From positions 1 to 38,870 of the forward strand of contig JAFTOU010000061.1 in the NCBI GenBank assembly GCA_017463615.1: 38,870 nt of DNA, read 5' to 3'. Each line of letters starts with the position of its first letter. Position 1 is the first letter of the stretch. Positions 23,580-31,054 of this stretch are shown in pieces. The notes under the pieces were generated by a model. The model did no database searches, had not been told where the DNA came from, and saw nothing but the letters and a program-made list of their open reading frames with translations. The DNA is from Alistipes sp. Lineage in GTDB: Bacteria; Bacteroidota; Bacteroidia; Bacteroidales; Rikenellaceae. Made by a program: the position numbers and the translations under genes.

Positions 23580-23744
23580 GCAAATTTATTTGCGTAGTAG
23601 CCAATCCCCCACCTCCCAACAGCAAGCTGTCCTACAGCATTGAGCGAAAAGGAGGGGATTGCGAACTTGGTGCAGGGTTAGCTCCTATTCCAGTCCCAAA
23701 AAATCGCCCCAATTAAATAATTCTAATAATATTTTACAGTTTTT

Positions 23745-23774
23745 TTTGTATTAGCAGTTTTTTCACTAATTTTG
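23745..23774 (+). promoter_or_regulatory. Promoter of the small peptide / fimbrillin-like operon
   Basis: TTTG (23745-23748) and TAATTTTG (23767-23774) are separated by 18 bp. The predicted start is near 23778, 34 nt before the first ATG. Confidence 0.7.
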
Positions 23775-23811
23775 TAGTGGTGAAAATTTTACAAACGAAA
23801 AAACAGATGCT

Positions 23812-23949
23812 ATGAAGAGAAAAACAACTATCTACGTTGCGCCTCTGGTGAAGGCTGTGGAGGTTACAACAGAGCTGGGATTTGCCAATACAGGCTACTA
23901 TGACGACTCTTTCCCAGGGGGATGGGAGGACGAGGAAGATTTGAAGTAA
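23812..23949 (+). CDS. 45-residue peptide upstream of a fimbrillin-like gene
   Basis: The frame encodes MKRKTTIYVAPLVKAVEV, then a Gly/Tyr-rich part and an acidic end (GGWEDEEDLK). It begins 34 nt after the predicted transcript start and ends 21 nt before the lipoprotein ATG. Short peptides starting with a positively charged, aliphatic segment (M-K-x-x-Y-x-x-P) often precede fimbrillin-like genes in Bacteroidales; their role is unknown. It has no signal peptide. Confidence 0.6.
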   Translation: MKRKTTIYVAPLVKAVEVTTELGFANTGYYDDSFPGGWEDEEDLK

Positions 23950-23970
23950 CCAACTTAAAATGATGAAGTT

Positions 23971-25269
23971 ATGAGAAGATTATACTTTGCAATAATATTG
24001 GGCGCGCTCCTACTTAGTGGCTGCGTTAATAAAGGATTTGATGATATCTCCAATGCCAAGTCGGACATCACATTTGAAGTTGGAGATTTCGTCCAGTTCG
24101 GAGCCTCTCAAACCCGCATTATTGGCACTCCAGACATAGGCAAGACAGCTTGGGATGTGGGCGATAAGTTGCTTGTAGTCACCGATGCAGGTAGCAGCAC
24201 TACCCTAACCTATACAGCAGACTATAAATGGGTTGCAGATTGCACTTTAGGGGGTCTTAACGAGCAGAGCGAGATAGCCGTTACCTACGCTCCAAACTGC
24301 GCACTCACAGCAGGTGTTATCACTCCGCAAGAGTCGTTACCGTTAGGCACAGGCGAGTACTACACCACCGAGGCGACACTCTCTGGCAATACGGTAACCA
24401 TCTCATTTGCAGATGCCGCGCGCACCTACAGCCGCCTGCGTATTGCAGGATTGGAAAATCAGACGCTGACTGTCACCACCACGGGCTTTACTCCCGCTGG
24501 AGCGACCGAGGTAGCAACAGCGGCATACACCCTTACCACTGACAACAACGGCAACGCTTTCCTTTATGGCGTGTTTGCAGAGGGTGCAACGGTAAGTGTA
24601 AAGCAGGGCGATATAACACTTAAAGATTACACCTTTACAGCAGAGAAGAACCCTAACGGCACAGAGTACAATAAGAGCTATGCATTGGATGCAACACCTG
24701 TCATAGACGGCACATTGGGAGGCAAGGACACAGCAGAAGAAAGCGATATCACTGCCTTGGTGGAACAGCTTAAAGCTTATGTGGATAACGGAATTACCAC
24801 GATTATCGTACCAGGCAGCGAACCTGCTTTAATAGAAATGGATTCGTGGACGAATACAGTTATTGGTGAAGCGATTTATCGTCTTTCAAAAGAAGAGTCT
24901 TATAACGGCAAGATTGATTTGATTCTTCCCGATGTAACGGAAATCTTTGATCAAGAGTTTCATTCTGCACGCGCCCTTAACAGCATCACACTTGCCAAAG
25001 TAACGAAATTAGCAGATCAAGCTTTTTATGGTACACTATACTTACGAACAATCACATTTGGTTCTGTAATTACAGAAGTAAATGAGTTGGGGGCTATTTT
25101 TAATCAAGTCGGATATAAAGTAGGCGGTTGTGATTTAATCCTCAACTGCGGACAGATGAACGAAAGCAACGTACCTGCGCCGGATTTGACGAATAACATT
25201 TGGAAGTTCAAGTTTGAAAACGAATTCAAGAGCATCACTTTGACCCACACCGATGAGTGCGGTCACTAA
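23971..25269 (+). CDS. Fimbrillin-like lipoprotein with LRR-type C-terminal region
   Basis: A 432-residue lipoprotein: MRRLYFAIILGALLLSGC has the lipid Cys at residue 18. Residues 30-245 resemble the N-terminal part of fimbrillin-family proteins (AWDVGDKLLVVTD, LRIAGL, TEYNKSYALDATP). From about 270 the sequence changes to an LRR_5/BspA-type region (LILPDVTEIFDQEFHSARALN). The end (THTDECGH) is abrupt. The first part uses a mixed, richer codon set and the second favours A/T-ending codons such as GAA, so the gene looks mosaic. A surface location is expected. No pilus assembly gene is adjacent. It lies behind a 45-residue peptide gene. Confidence 0.75.
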   Translation: MRRLYFAIILGALLLSGCVNKGFDDISNAKSDITFEVGDFVQFGASQTRIIGTPDIGKTAWDVGDKLLVVTDAGSSTTLTYTADYKWVADCTLGGLNEQSEIAVTYAPNCALTAGVITPQESLPLGTGEYYTTEATLSGNTVTISFADAARTYSRLRIAGLENQTLTVTTTGFTPAGATEVATAAYTLTTDNNGNAFLYGVFAEGATVSVKQGDITLKDYTFTAEKNPNGTEYNKSYALDATPVIDGTLGGKDTAEESDITALVEQLKAYVDNGITTIIVPGSEPALIEMDSWTNTVIGEAIYRLSKEESYNGKIDLILPDVTEIFDQEFHSARALNSITLAKVTKLADQAFYGTLYLRTITFGSVITEVNELGAIFNQVGYKVGGCDLILNCGQMNESNVPAPDLTNNIWKFKFENEFKSITLTHTDECGH

Positions 25270-25272
25270 ACA

Positions 25273-25306
25273 GATAAGAGCAGCGAGTGCTGCTCTTATC
25301 TATTTT
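25273..25306. terminator. Bidirectional terminator between the lipoprotein and CDF genes
   Basis: A 12-bp perfect stem (GATAAGAGCAGC with GCTGCTCTTATC) and a 4-nt loop is followed by TATTTTAT on the plus strand. It overlaps the stop of the convergent CDF gene. Confidence 0.8.
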
Positions 25307-26202
25307 ATAGGCTCGGTGTGGATGCCCACATGTGTAGCGGGGCCGAAGCGCTCTTTTAGTAGGTGCTCCACGGAGGTGGTGATTGCATGTGCCTGATTGA
25401 GGGTCATATTGCCGTCCATGCGGATATGCACCTCTATAGCGTAAGCGTTTCCGATGCGGCGGGTGCGGAGGTGGTGGGGCGAGGTAACGCCCTCCACGGA
25501 GAGTATCAGCTCCTCAATCTCGCGCTCAACATCTGCGGGCAGGGAGCGCTCCAGCAGCTCCTCCATGCAGGGTTTTATAAGCTCCACGGCTACCTTGATG
25601 ATAAAGGCGCTCACAACAACCGCCGCCAGAGGGTCAAGGATGCGCCATCGCTCGCCAAGGAATATTGCGCCGCCGATACCCACAAATGTACCGATAGAGG
25701 AGAAGGCGTCGCTACGATGGTGCCACGCATTGGCAACCACCGCTGGCGAGTTGTACTGCTTGCCACGAATAACGGTGTAGTGATAGAGAATCTCCTTTGT
25801 AACGATAGATACCGCCGCAGCGACAAGGGCAATCATACTCGGCACCTCAATGGTCGCGCCACCGAGCGCCGCAACAATGCTCTTCACGCCACCAACAAGC
25901 ATCGCCACGCCCACGCCGAGCAGCACAACGCCGATAATCGCCGTAGCGAGAGTCTCGTACTTGCCGTGCCCATAGCGATGGTCCGCATCCTCAGGCTTGC
26001 CCGATATGCGCACAAAGACCACGACAATAATGTCGGTAATAAAGTCCGAGAGCGAGTGCACAGCATCGGCAATCATCGCTGCACTATGACCCACAACTCC
26101 CGCCACAAACTTAAAAGTCAGCAACAGCAGATTAACCACTCCGCCGATGATAACAACCCTGAAAATACCCTTTTCACGAATCTTCTCGTCCATCTTCCCC
26201 AA
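25300..26202 (-). CDS. Cation diffusion facilitator (metal/proton antiporter)
   Basis: A 300-residue inner-membrane exporter of divalent metals such as Zn2+ or Fe2+. Six hydrophobic helices cover about residues 12-215. The transport-site residues are in DAVHSLSD (Asp46, His49, Asp53) and WHHRSD in the fifth helix, and DADHRYGHGK supplies the cytoplasmic loop histidines. A ferredoxin-like C-terminal domain (about 215-300) ends with HVGIHTEP. A start at residue 4 (MDEKIREK, 26193) is equally possible. It is a single gene with its own promoter. The metal is not determined. Confidence 0.9.
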   Translation of the reverse strand: MGKMDEKIREKGIFRVVIIGGVVNLLLLTFKFVAGVVGHSAAMIADAVHSLSDFITDIIVVVFVRISGKPEDADHRYGHGKYETLATAIIGVVLLGVGVAMLVGGVKSIVAALGGATIEVPSMIALVAAAVSIVTKEILYHYTVIRGKQYNSPAVVANAWHHRSDAFSSIGTFVGIGGAIFLGERWRILDPLAAVVVSAFIIKVAVELIKPCMEELLERSLPADVEREIEELILSVEGVTSPHHLRTRRIGNAYAIEVHIRMDGNMTLNQAHAITTSVEHLLKERFGPATHVGIHTEPIK

Positions 26203-26213
26203 AAATTAGAATG

Positions 26214-26221
26214 CAAAGATA
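26214..26221 (-). promoter_or_regulatory. Promoter of the CDF gene
   Basis: TATCTTTG on the minus strand, 11 nt before the ATG. A hairpin (AATCTTGC/GCAAGATT, about 26229-26248) lies directly upstream. Confidence 0.65.
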
Positions 26222-26251
26222 ATAAAAAATCTTGCGGCTGCAAGATTTTTA

Positions 26252-26423
26252 CTATTAGCTTTTAGCCATTGGCTATTAGCCGTTAGCTTTATCAAGGTAT
26301 CGCTACGCGATAGTGTTTAGGGGTACAGTCGGCACTCTCGGTTGTCCCTTGCACCCTATAAACACTGTCGGCTTGCCGACACCGCTAAAAAGCCAATAGC
26401 CAATAGCTAACAGCCAATAGTCA
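26252..26423. repeat. Heptamer-rich intergenic repeat, copy A
   Basis: The flanks are runs of TTAGCCATTGGCTATTAGC-like heptamers on the left and CCAATAGCCAATAGC on the right, in inverted orientation. The core holds the palindromes TATCGCTACGCGATA and GTCGGCTTGCCGAC, the latter followed by ACCGCTAAAAAGCC. The centre adds an inverted pair around AGTGTTTAGGGG. Copies B, C and D at 27.6, 30.9 and 31.8 kb share these parts. Confidence 0.85.
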
Positions 26424-26550
26424 TTTTGGCGTCAGAAGGGCGTAGATGCAACGCTCGGCAAAAATACCCGCGATGGGCTGTACTATGGCGTACTGCCCAT
26501 TGCGGGTACTTTTTGTTAGCGGCGGCAGGTATGCCCTTATCACGCCAAAA
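26424..26550. repeat. 127-bp long inverted-repeat element (MITE-like) next to a stop codon
   Basis: Arms at about 26424-26471 and 26501-26550 match as an imperfect inverted repeat. The termini are TTTTGGCGT/ACGCCAAAA; AAGGGC, CGCT and CAAAAA lie at the same offsets, and TACCCGC pairs with GCGGGTA in the centre. On the minus strand the inner stem is followed by ATTTTTG, so it can serve as the terminator of the permease gene, whose TGA it directly abuts. Confidence 0.8.
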
Positions 26551-27558
26551 TCAGTTGCCGGCAGCGACAATAATGCCCAAACCCACGATAAAGAGGGCGA
26601 ACATCAGCGCGAGGAGGTAGCCGGTTTTGCGGTCGGCGCCCTTAAATTCTTTCCAGATGAACACGCCCCAGAAGGCGGCAATCATCGGTGCGCCCTGACC
26701 GAGCGCGTAGGATACGGCTGCGCCAGCCTTACCTGCGGCGATATAGCTAAATGCTGTACCGAGGCACCAGATAGCGCCACCGAGAACGCCCACGAGGTGG
26801 GTTGAAAGTGAGCCACGGAAGTACTCGCCGTATGTTACAGGGGTGCCGACAAAAGGCTTACGCATAACGAAGGTATTGAATGCCAAGTTAGAGACAAGCA
26901 CGCCGAGGGAGAAGATAAAGATTGCCGAGTAAGGGGTTAGCATACCTGCTGCAGGCTGTTCAAAGTTATTGATATCCATACCCTTAACCACGAAGCGGTA
27001 GAATGTAGACATCAGCAGACCCGCAACGATAGCCAGGATAACGCCCTTGCGGCTATTGCCACTGCTCTCGCCCTGCTTTGACACGCGACCCGCTGCCATA
27101 CCGTTGCAGATGATAGCCACAACGACAAACAGCACGCCAAGGCCGAGCAACCACGGGTTACCCTTTGCCTGCTCAAGGTAGTTGTTCACAACGCCCAGCA
27201 CCAGTGCCAGACCGCAACCGAGAGGGAAGGCTACGGACATACCTGCCAACGATGTAGATGCCGAGAGCAGGATATTTGAGGCGTTGAAGATAACGCCACC
27301 CAGCAGCACCCAGCCGATAGATACGGCGCTTGCCTGACCCAGGTCGGCAACAAAGCTACGACCCATATCGCCAGTGCTACCCATCGTAAAGCCGAGCAGC
27401 AGAGTGAAGAGCACCATGCCGATGACATAGTCCCAGTAGAAGAGCTCGTAACGCCAAGTTTTACCCGCCAGTTTCTGGGTATTTCCCCACGAGCCCCAGC
27501 AGAGCATTGTGATAAAGCAGAAGATTACTGCAAGCGAATAACTTTCAATGATAAACAT
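26551..27558 (-). CDS. Sugar permease, drug/metabolite superfamily (GRP/ribose-type)
   Basis: A 335-residue inner-membrane protein with ten hydrophobic segments. MLCWGSWGNTQKLAGKTWR near the N-terminus, and the C-terminal YALGQGAPMIAAFWGVFIWKE, resemble the glucose/ribose permease branch of the drug/metabolite superfamily found in Bacteroidetes sugar operons. The upstream ribokinase on the same strand suggests that the substrate is ribose or a related pentose. The ATG at 27558 is used; a longer frame to 27654 would run through an intergenic repeat. A 127-bp inverted-repeat element begins right at its stop codon. Confidence 0.75.
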   Translation of the reverse strand: MFIIESYSLAVIFCFITMLCWGSWGNTQKLAGKTWRYELFYWDYVIGMVLFTLLLGFTMGSTGDMGRSFVADLGQASAVSIGWVLLGGVIFNASNILLSASTSLAGMSVAFPLGCGLALVLGVVNNYLEQAKGNPWLLGLGVLFVVVAIICNGMAAGRVSKQGESSGNSRKGVILAIVAGLLMSTFYRFVVKGMDINNFEQPAAGMLTPYSAIFIFSLGVLVSNLAFNTFVMRKPFVGTPVTYGEYFRGSLSTHLVGVLGGAIWCLGTAFSYIAAGKAGAAVSYALGQGAPMIAAFWGVFIWKEFKGADRKTGYLLALMFALFIVGLGIIVAAGN

Positions 27559-27585
27559 AATTTTATAGATTTTAGGTTGATTTCT

Positions 27586-27709
27586 GGCTTTTGGCTTTTC
27601 AGCGGTGTCGGCAAGCCGACGGGTATTTATAGCGCAATAAATACAAATCCGCATAGCGGATACCTTGATATAGCTAATAGCTAATAGCCAATGGCTAACA
27701 GCTAATGGT
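27586..27709. repeat. Heptamer-rich intergenic repeat, copy B
   Basis: Read on the minus strand it has the same order as copy A: TTAGCCATTGGCTATTAGC heptamers, TATCAAGGTATCCGC palindrome, a central TATTTATagcgcAATAAATA stem, GTCGGCTTGCCGAC, and CACCGCTGAAAAGCC. Its left part overlaps the end of the ribokinase gene. Confidence 0.85.
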
Positions 27710-28610
27710 TAAAACTATCCACCTCCTCGCGTGTTGGCACGGATGGCTGTGCACCTGCGCGGGTGACGGATATTGCCGAGGCTTTTGTGGCAAAGCGGAG
27801 TGCATCCTCAAGGCTCTGACCCTCGGCGAGGGCTGCACAGAGAGCGCCATTATAGACATCGCCCGCAGCGGTAGTATCTACGGCAGTAACCTTATGGGCT
27901 GGGATGATTATCCCCTTACCATCCTGATAGAGGTAAGCACCTGCGCTACCCATAGTGATAACTACGCGCTCAACGCCCTGCGAAACAAGCACCTGAGCAG
28001 CCACCTGAGCCGACGCCTCGTCTGTAACCTCCACACACGTAAGGGTCTGAGCTTCAGTCTGATTTGGAGTTATAAGGTAGAGCTTTGAGAGTGTTTGCGC
28101 GCTTACCACAGCAGCTGGGGCAGGGTTAAGTACCACGCGCGCACCCTCAGCAGTGGCAGCGTCTACAACAGCATCAACAGTTGCCATCGGAATCTCAAGC
28201 TGCAGGAGGACGATATCGCCACTCTCCACGCACTCAAGTGCCGGCATAACATCCTCAATAGTCAGGCAGTCGTTAGCACCCAGAGCCACCGATATTGAGT
28301 TCTGACCCGCGCCATCTACCATAATAAGTGCAACGCCCGAAGGGGTTGTTTTGCGCACGATGTAGGAGGTGTCTATACCAAAGCGCTGATAGCCAGCAAT
28401 AGCTGCATCGCCGAACATATCGTTACCCACAGCGGCGGCAAAAAGCACGCGATGACCCATGCGTGAGGCTGCTACAGCCTGATTTGCGCCCTTACCACCA
28501 CCCGCCATCATAAAGTGGTTGCCGATAACACTCTCGCCAGGGCGGGGTAGGCGCTCGGAGCGGACTACCATATCGGTATTAGAGCTACCGATAACTATAA
28601 TTTTATTCAT
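27702..28610 (-). CDS. rbsK: Ribokinase (PfkB family)
   Basis: A 302-residue sugar kinase that phosphorylates D-ribose to ribose 5-phosphate with ATP. Both PfkB signatures are present: GGGKGANQAVAASRMG at about residue 38 and DTTAAGDVYNGAL at about 244, with the catalytic Asp in the latter. Substrate-binding NTDM at the N-terminus also fits ribokinase. The downstream permease on the same strand points to a ribose uptake and use unit. The last His codon and stop come from the edge of intergenic repeat B, so the natural C-terminus may have been altered by it. A -7 box lies 19 nt upstream. Confidence 0.9.
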   Translation of the reverse strand: MNKIIVIGSSNTDMVVRSERLPRPGESVIGNHFMMAGGGKGANQAVAASRMGHRVLFAAAVGNDMFGDAAIAGYQRFGIDTSYIVRKTTPSGVALIMVDGAGQNSISVALGANDCLTIEDVMPALECVESGDIVLLQLEIPMATVDAVVDAATAEGARVVLNPAPAAVVSAQTLSKLYLITPNQTEAQTLTCVEVTDEASAQVAAQVLVSQGVERVVITMGSAGAYLYQDGKGIIIPAHKVTAVDTTAAGDVYNGALCAALAEGQSLEDALRFATKASAISVTRAGAQPSVPTREEVDSFNH

Positions 28611-28623
28611 ATTATTACTTTAG

Positions 28624-28657
28624 TTTGTCAAATATAGTAAAATTTTCGCTACTTTTG
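28624..28657 (+). promoter_or_regulatory. Promoter of panB
   Basis: TTTG (28624-28627) and TACTTTTG (28650-28657), 22 bp apart. Start predicted near 28661. Its -33 box adjoins the ribokinase -7 box, so the two polymerases would compete. Confidence 0.65.
28629..28636 (-). promoter_or_regulatory. Promoter of the ribokinase-permease operon
   Basis: TATATTTG on the minus strand with TTGC 20 bp upstream (28657-28660). It overlaps the panB promoter region, in the opposite direction. Confidence 0.65.
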
Positions 28658-28684
28658 CAACATTAACACAAAAATCATACAACT

Positions 28685-29500
28685 ATGTCTACAGAAAGCA
28701 AAGTTAGAGCCGTGACTACATCGCGACTCAAGCAGATGAAAGAGCAGGGCGAGAAGATATCTATGATTACATCATACGACTACTCTATGGCAGCTATTGC
28801 CGATGGTGCGGGTATAGATATTATCCTCGTGGGTGACTCGGCAGCAAATGTTATGGCTGGTCACAAGACCACCCTACCTATAACCCTTGACCAGATGATA
28901 TACCACGCCTCGTCCGTTGTTCGTGGCACTGAGCGCGCATTTGTGGTGTGCGATATGCCATTTGGAACCTATCAGGGCGATGCGAAGACTGCCCTCCACT
29001 CTGCCGTGCGCATTATGAAGGAGAGTGGCGCTGACGGCGTGAAACTTGAGGGCGGCGCGGAGATATTGGACTCTGTGAAGGCTATCCTTACCGCTGGTAT
29101 TCCTATTATGGGTCACCTCGGTCTTACCCCGCAGTCGGTGCACCAGTTTGGCGGTTACGGTCTGAGGGCTAAGGAGGAGGCTGAGGCTGAGAAACTCATT
29201 GCCGATGCTAAGCTATTGGAGCAGGCGGGCTGCTTTGCCGTAGTGCTTGAGAAGATTCCTGCAGCGCTTGCCAAGCGAGTATCAGAGGCGCTAACAATCC
29301 CTACTATCGGTATCGGTGCTGGTGGTGGCACGGATGGTCAGGTGCTTGTTATCCACGATATGCTGGGTATCAACAAGGGCTTCAGTCCTAAGTTCCTGCG
29401 TCGCTATGCCGACCTGCATACGGTGATGACCGACGCTATAGGTCAGTATATTGATGATGTCAAGAGTGGCGACTTCCCTAACGAGAACGAGCAGTACTAA
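28685..29500 (+). CDS. panB: 3-methyl-2-oxobutanoate hydroxymethyltransferase (PanB)
   Basis: A 271-residue cytoplasmic enzyme that makes ketopantoate from 2-ketoisovalerate and 5,10-methylene-tetrahydrofolate, the first step of pantothenate synthesis. Family blocks are plain: [32 protein letters not shown] with the Mg-binding Asp, [22 protein letters not shown] and the catalytic Glu in VLEKIPA. Length and start are standard. No panC or panD lies nearby. A GH109-type gene starts 21 nt downstream and may be read from the same promoter, with no obvious pathway link. Confidence 0.95.
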   Translation: MSTESKVRAVTTSRLKQMKEQGEKISMITSYDYSMAAIADGAGIDIILVGDSAANVMAGHKTTLPITLDQMIYHASSVVRGTERAFVVCDMPFGTYQGDAKTALHSAVRIMKESGADGVKLEGGAEILDSVKAILTAGIPIMGHLGLTPQSVHQFGGYGLRAKEEAEAEKLIADAKLLEQAGCFAVVLEKIPAALAKRVSEALTIPTIGIGAGGGTDGQVLVIHDMLGINKGFSPKFLRRYADLHTVMTDAIGQYIDDVKSGDFPNENEQY

Positions 29501-29521
29501 CCCCTACAAACCTAACCTAAA

Positions 29522-30913
29522 ATGAGACCTACCTTACTTATAGTCCTACTCTGCGCACTCTTTACCATAGGTTGTAGTCAGAGTGAGGGCGACTACCGCA
29601 TAGTGGATGGCACTATAGTCTACAACACCCCCGAGCGCCCTGCAGGTCAGAGCGATATGGTCGGCTTTGCAGCAGAGCCACTCCAGACCGTGCGCGTAGG
29701 CTTTATCGGCTTAGGCATGCGCGGGCCTGGTGCAGTGCGTCGCTGGTGTCAGATAGAGGGCACTGAGATTGTTGCCCTCTGCGACATCAACCCCGAGGGT
29801 ATTGCTAAGAGTCAGAGGTATATCGCCGAGGCGGGTCGCACCCCTGCCGTAGAGTACTGCGGTAGCGAGGATGTATGGCAGCAGCTCTGCCAGCGCGAGG
29901 ATATAGACCTGGTCTACATTATGACCGACTGGAAAAACCACGCTCAGATGGCTCTCTACGCTATGGAGTGCGGTAAACATGTGGCTATAGAGGTACCTGC
30001 AGCGATGAGTATGGCGGAGATTTGGGCACTTATCAACACCTCCGAGCGCACGCGCAAGCACTGCATACAACTTGAGAATTGCGTCTACGACCGCTTTGAG
30101 ATGACGGCGCTAAATATGGCACAGCAGGGGTTGTTTGGCGAGATTCTGCATGTTGAGGGGGCGTATATCCACTGCCTTGCAGAGTACTGGGATAAGTACT
30201 ACAACAACTGGCGATTGGACTACAACCGCACCTTTGCGGGCGATGTATACCCTACTCACGGCATTGGTCCTGTATGCCAGGTGCTCAATATCCACCGCGG
30301 CGATAGGCTCAAGACCCTTGTCTCAATGAGCACAAAGCCTGTCAGCGGAGCTAAGTACTGGGAGCAGATGTTCGGTGAGCCTTGCGAGGATTTTGCCAAT
30401 GGCGACCAGACCACAACGCTTATACAGACCGAGAATGGCAAGGTTATCCAGCTCCATCACAATGTTATGACCCCACGCCCATACTCGCGCGACTATGCAC
30501 TTGTCGGCACTACGGGATATGCGACTAAGTACCCGACGCAGGCGTTCCTGCTTGGTACTGAGACCGTTGGAGAGGTGGATATAGAGAATCTAAATAGCCA
30601 TCGCGTGGTCTCTGACGATGTTCGCAAAGCGCTGATGGAGCAGTATAAGCACCCAATCACAGCACACACCGAGGTTATGGCGGCAAAGGTGGGCGGCCAT
30701 GGAGGCATGGACTACATTATGGACTACCGACTGGTCTACTGCCTGCAGAACGGCCTTCCATTGGATATGGATATCTACGACCTTGCCGAGTGGTGCTGCC
30801 CTATAGAGCTGAGCGCAGTATCTATCGCCCACGGCTCTGCACCAGTGACCATACCTGACTTTACACGCGGCGCGTGGAACAAGATTAACGGCTATAAGCA
30901 CGCTGTAAAATAG
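29522..30913 (+). CDS. GH109 family lipoprotein (Gfo/Idh/MocA fold, alpha-N-acetylgalactosaminidase-like)
   Basis: A 463-residue lipoprotein: MRPTLLIVLLCALFTIGC has the lipid Cys at residue 18. A Rossmann domain follows with VGFIGLGMRGPGAV (NAD binding) and the EVP motif (AIEVPAAM), then the C-terminal sheet domain with PTHGIGPVCQVLN and GGHGGMDYIMDYR, all typical of GH109. GH109 enzymes use NAD+ in an oxidation-elimination-reduction cycle to remove alpha-N-acetylgalactosamine, as in blood group A antigen and mucin-type glycans. The lipid anchor places it in the periplasm or at the surface. Repeat copy C starts right after the stop. Confidence 0.85.
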   Translation: MRPTLLIVLLCALFTIGCSQSEGDYRIVDGTIVYNTPERPAGQSDMVGFAAEPLQTVRVGFIGLGMRGPGAVRRWCQIEGTEIVALCDINPEGIAKSQRYIAEAGRTPAVEYCGSEDVWQQLCQREDIDLVYIMTDWKNHAQMALYAMECGKHVAIEVPAAMSMAEIWALINTSERTRKHCIQLENCVYDRFEMTALNMAQQGLFGEILHVEGAYIHCLAEYWDKYYNNWRLDYNRTFAGDVYPTHGIGPVCQVLNIHRGDRLKTLVSMSTKPVSGAKYWEQMFGEPCEDFANGDQTTTLIQTENGKVIQLHHNVMTPRPYSRDYALVGTTGYATKYPTQAFLLGTETVGEVDIENLNSHRVVSDDVRKALMEQYKHPITAHTEVMAAKVGGHGGMDYIMDYRLVYCLQNGLPLDMDIYDLAEWCCPIELSAVSIAHGSAPVTIPDFTRGAWNKINGYKHAVK

Positions 30914-31052
30914 CGCTACGCGCACCTTAGCCATTAGCCATTAGCCTTTGGCTATAATCGGTATCCGCTACGCGGATGAATATTCATTACCTTGTCGGCT
31001 CTGCCGACACCACTAAAAAGCCAATAGCCAACAGCTAACGGCCAACAGCCAA
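30914..31052. repeat. Heptamer-rich intergenic repeat, copy C
   Basis: Same design as copy A in the same orientation: TTAGCCATTAGCCATTAGCC heptamers, GGTATCCGCTACGCGGAT palindrome, GTCGGCTCTGCCGAC palindrome, CACCACTAAAAAGCC, then CCAATAGCC heptamers. It fills the whole gap from the GH109 stop to 2 nt before the tatC start codon. Confidence 0.85.
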
Positions 31053-31054
31053 AT

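Noticed and set aside
23377-23716. Frames of 82 and 64 codons in the hairpin cluster
   Set aside because: They exist because the inverted repeats lack stops. The translations are not protein-like and the frames overlap on opposite strands.
25363-26265. A 300-codon plus-strand frame opposite the CDF gene
   Set aside because: It mirrors the CDF gene, whose metal-binding motifs are clear. The translation is His/Asn-rich without domains, as expected for an antisense shadow.
27559-27654. N-terminal extension of the sugar permease by 32 residues
   Set aside because: The extension is translated from intergenic repeat B and lacks family similarity; the ATG at 27558 starts the first membrane segment.
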